From NCBI GenBank assembly GCA_035633415.1, contig DASQEZ010000310.1, positions 1 to 18,308 of the forward strand: a DNA stretch of 18,308 nt. Direction: 5' to 3'. Made by a program: the position numbers and the translations under genes. Of this stretch, positions 16,717 through 18,308 are shown in pieces. Under the pieces are notes generated by a model. That model made no database searches, had not been told where the DNA came from, and saw only the letters and a list, made by a program, of their open reading frames with translations. Source of the stretch: Fodinibacter sp035633415. GTDB taxonomy: Bacteria; Actinomycetota; Actinomycetes; Actinomycetales; Dermatophilaceae. Every line of letters starts with the position of its first letter. Position 1 is the first letter of the stretch.

Positions 16717-17196
16717 GTGACCGAGCACCTGGAGCGCCCACCCCGGCTTCCGCCGCGCTGGTTCATCCGGCTGTTCTGGCAGCTGCACCGAGCCCTGTTC
16801 CGCGTCACCGGGGGCCGGCTCGGTCTGTGGCGCCCCGCGAAGCGGTGGGGCACCCTGCGGCTGACGACCACGGGCCGTCGCACCGGGCAGCCGCGGCACG
16901 TCATCCTCGGCTACCTCGAGGACGGGCCGAACCTCGTCACCCTGGCCATGAACGGGTGGGACCCCGCCGAGCCCGCCTGGTGGCTCAACCTCCAGGCCGA
17001 CCCGCTGGCCGACGCCGAGCTCGACGGGTCGCGGGTCCGGGTGACCGCACGCGCGGCCGAGGGCGAGGAGCGAGCCCGCCTGTGGGCCCGGTGGGGCGAG
17101 ATCGACAAGGACCTCGACGCCTACGCGACCCGAAGGCCCTCCGGCACCGCTGTCGTGGTGCTCGAGCCGCACGTGCCGGGTCAGGGTCGCGCCTGA
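16717..17196 (+). CDS. DUF385 / Ddn-like nitroreductase family deazaflavin-dependent oxidoreductase
   Basis: This 159-residue protein belongs to the split-beta-barrel family that includes the F420-dependent nitroreductase Ddn of mycobacteria. TTTGRRTGQPRHVIL (50-64) and the MNGWDPAEPAWWLNLQADP stretch (78-96), followed by RVRVTAR, are the family's cofactor-region signatures. Members use reduced F420 to reduce quinones or other acceptors; the acceptor here is unknown, and quinones are an inference from the family. RWFIRLFWQLHRALFRVTGG (14-33) is an amphipathic N-terminal helix that may touch the membrane. The start was set at GTG 16717 because GGAGGG (16705-16710) lies 6 bases ahead. The open frame back to 16588 runs through the divergent promoter region. 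A 9-bp hairpin spans its stop codon. Confidence 0.85.
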   Translation: MTEHLERPPRLPPRWFIRLFWQLHRALFRVTGGRLGLWRPAKRWGTLRLTTTGRRTGQPRHVILGYLEDGPNLVTLAMNGWDPAEPAWWLNLQADPLADAELDGSRVRVTARAAEGEERARLWARWGEIDKDLDAYATRRPSGTAVVVLEPHVPGQGRA

Positions 17197-17200
17197 CCCG
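17177..17200 (+). terminator. Perfect 9-bp hairpin across the stop codon of the DUF385-like gene
   Basis: CGGGTCAGG (17177-17185) and CCTGACCCG (17192-17200) are exact inverted repeats with a 6-base loop, and the second arm contains the TGA stop. There is no T-tract. A second GC hairpin follows: GCGGGG at 17215-17220 with CCCCGC at 17229-17234. Confidence 0.5.
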
Positions 17201-17214
17201 CGCCGTCCACCCGT

Positions 17215-17234
17215 GCGGGGTGATGCCGCCCCGC
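17215..17234. repeat. Second GC-rich hairpin ahead of the potassium channel gene
   Basis: GCGGGG (17215-17220) pairs with CCCCGC (17229-17234) around an 8-base loop, 23 bases before the channel's ATG. It may be the second half of a tandem terminator for the upstream gene or part of the channel gene's upstream region. Confidence 0.3.
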
Positions 17235-17257
17235 GGCGCCGACGCGACCATGGGTCC

Positions 17258-18073
17258 ATGAGTCGGCACCCGTCGCGCAGGGCCACCGAGCCCCCACCGG
17301 AACGGCACGAGCTGAAGGACATCGGCTACGAGATCTTCGTGGGCGCGGTGTCGGTGCTCTCGATCCTCAACCTGGTCCTGATGTACGTCGTGGAGGACCC
17401 GAGCCTCGACACCGTGCTGCTCGTGATGAACGTCGTGCTCACGGTCATCCTGTTCATCGACTTCGTCTACCGGCTGCTCACCGCGCCGTCGAGGTCGGAC
17501 TACTTCTTCCGCCAGTTCGGCTGGGCCGACCTGCTGGCGAGCCTTCCGGTGCCACAGCTGAAGGTCCTGCGGTTCTTCCGCCTGGTGCGGGTGTTCCGAC
17601 TGCTGCGGGCGAACGGCACCCGGGTCATCGGCAACAGGTTGATGCGCAACCGGGCGGGCAGCGCGTTGCTCACGCTGCTGCTCATGGGCATCCTGGTGCT
17701 CGAGTTCGGAAGCCTGTGGATCCTGGCGCTGGAGCAGGCGGCGCCGGGCGCCAACATCACCAACGCATCGGACGCCATCTGGTACGTCGTGGTGACGATC
17801 TCCACCGTGGGCTACGGCGACCAGTTCCCGGTGACGAACGCGGGCCGCATCCTCGGCGCGGTCATCATCATCATCGGGGTCGGCATCTTCGGTACCTTCA
17901 CCGGCTACCTGGCCAACATCTTCCTCGCCCCGAAGCCCCCGCGCGAGGACGTCGAGGTGCGTCGGACGCGCGAGCGCGTGGACCACCTTCGCGAGCTGCT
18001 CGCCGAGCAGCAGGCGACGATCGACCAGCTGGACAAGCTGCTGGCCGACGAGCTGCCGGGGCCGGGCTCCTAG
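17258..18073 (+). CDS. Six-helix voltage-sensor-type potassium channel
   Basis: This 271-residue channel subunit is expected to form a tetramer in the cytoplasmic membrane. The sensor has S1 (about 27-45), S2 (about 51-73, with D68), S3 (about 88-98, with D91) and S4. S4 carries a basic residue at every third position: K102, R105, R108, R111, R114, R117. The pore has S5 (about 136-159), a pore helix, the selectivity filter TVGYGD (183-188) and S6 (about 198-222). A charged heptad-like C-terminus (about 235-266) looks like a coiled coil for assembly. The ATG at 17258 has no Shine-Dalgarno; GACCAT, 6 bases upstream, could be a weak -10 for a leaderless mRNA. The GTG at 17213 is an alternative start adding 15 Arg-rich residues. 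The TAG stop overlaps the stop of the converging transporter gene. Confidence 0.92.
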   Translation: MSRHPSRRATEPPPERHELKDIGYEIFVGAVSVLSILNLVLMYVVEDPSLDTVLLVMNVVLTVILFIDFVYRLLTAPSRSDYFFRQFGWADLLASLPVPQLKVLRFFRLVRVFRLLRANGTRVIGNRLMRNRAGSALLTLLLMGILVLEFGSLWILALEQAAPGANITNASDAIWYVVVTISTVGYGDQFPVTNAGRILGAVIIIIGVGIFGTFTGYLANIFLAPKPPREDVEVRRTRERVDHLRELLAEQQATIDQLDKLLADELPGPGS

Positions 18074-18088
18074 GGGCAGGGCTCCGGC
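18055..18088. terminator. Bidirectional hairpin centred on the shared CTAG stop
   Basis: GCCGGGGCC (18055-18063) pairs with GGCTCCGGC (18080-18088) with a single G-T wobble. The inner bases 18066-18070 and 18073-18077 can also pair. The centre falls inside CTAG (18070-18073), which holds the TAG stop of the channel gene (+) and of the transporter gene (-). There is no T-tract. Confidence 0.5.
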
Positions 18089-18308
18089 GCGACGTCCGGC
18101 GCGGCGGCCCGGTCGGCGTCGGCATCCGCGACCCGCCGGCGCTCGGTGCGTGCCGAGCCGGCGGAGTGCAGCGAGTCGATGCTGAGCAGCACCAGCGCGA
18201 CCCAGACGATGCCGAACCCCACCCAGAGCCGGCCGCTGACGTGCTCGCCGAGCACGACCACCCCGACGAGCAGCTGGAGCACCGGCGTCACGAACTGGAT
18301 GAGGCCCA
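18070..18308 (-). CDS. rarD: RarD-like EamA family transporter, C-terminal part (5' end outside window)
   Basis: The last 78 residues of an integral membrane transporter of the drug/metabolite (EamA) superfamily are present. The visible part begins GLIQFVTPVLQLLVGVVVLG (18306 downward), then EHVSGRLWVGFGIVWVALVLLSIDSL. These match the last two helices of RarD proteins, where the corresponding text in E. coli is of the GxxQYIGPxxMFLL type followed by a GE loop and an FxxIWxAL helix. After the last helix there is a polar Arg/Ala/Asp-rich tail of about 35 residues, seemingly not conserved. The substrate is unknown. The GTG at 18291 is an internal valine codon, not a start. The stop codon overlaps that of the potassium channel gene. 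Confidence 0.75.
   Translation of the reverse strand, partial: GLIQFVTPVLQLLVGVVVLGEHVSGRLWVGFGIVWVALVLLSIDSLHSAGSARTERRRVADADADRAAAPDVAPEPCP

Noticed and set aside
16556..16741. Longer acyltransferase start at 16645 or 16741
   Set aside because: The added residues are Pro/Arg-rich and cover the divergent promoter and the start of the neighbouring gene. The ATG at 16555 has a better ribosome site and gives the usual size.
16671..16845. 14-base direct repeat GCCCCGCGAAGCGG at 16671-16684 and 16832-16845
   Set aside because: The second copy is inside coding sequence and encodes an ordinary part of the DUF385-like protein. A GC-rich 14-mer recurring once is plausibly chance, and no target-site or mobile-element features flank it.

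Overview
The window is a stretch of very GC-rich bacterial chromosome that reads as Actinomycetota. Supporting signs are the strong G/C third-position bias, the frequent GTG starts, the complete 14-subunit-type nuo operon with actinobacterial tails on NuoH and NuoJ, a polyprenyl diphosphate synthase directly behind nuoN, and a deazaflavin (F420)-type nitroreductase-family protein. The protein style suggests a member of Micrococcales (Intrasporangiaceae-like), but that placement is a guess from recall, not a computed result.

Region 1 (1-12463, + strand) is the 3' part of the respiratory complex I operon: nuoF (5' end cut off), nuoG, nuoH, nuoI, nuoJ, nuoK, nuoL, nuoM, nuoN, followed by a trans-polyprenyl diphosphate synthase. 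All junctions are 4-base ATGA/GTGA overlaps, except nuoH/nuoI (8-base overlap) and nuoK/nuoL (9-base gap with a clear Shine-Dalgarno). The products form an NADH:menaquinone oxidoreductase, and the last gene probably makes the isoprenoid side chain of its quinone substrate.

Region 2 (12464-15956, + strand) is a tight three-gene unit: a fold-type III PLP enzyme (alanine racemase / D-threonine aldolase-like), a flavoprotein of the D-arabinono-1,4-lactone / alditol oxidase family, and a DUF2804 protein. A good promoter (CTGACC-N18-TAGGGT) lies 7 bases ahead of the first GTG and predicts a leaderless mRNA. The joint function of the trio is unknown to me, and it is the best candidate here for an undescribed pathway.

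Region 3 (15968-18308) holds single genes: a minus-strand PlsC-like acyltransferase, a divergently transcribed DUF385/Ddn-like protein, a six-helix voltage-sensor-type potassium channel, and the C-terminal end of a minus-strand RarD/EamA transporter. The 161-base divergent gap carries a possible promoter, an inverted repeat overlapping it, and a perfect 14-base palindrome. Hairpins without T-tracts sit at the ends of the transcription units. The last one is centred on a CTAG that supplies the stop codon for both the channel and the transporter gene.

No tRNA, rRNA, CRISPR array, insertion sequence or prophage signal was seen. No gene-free stretch is longer than 161 bases.
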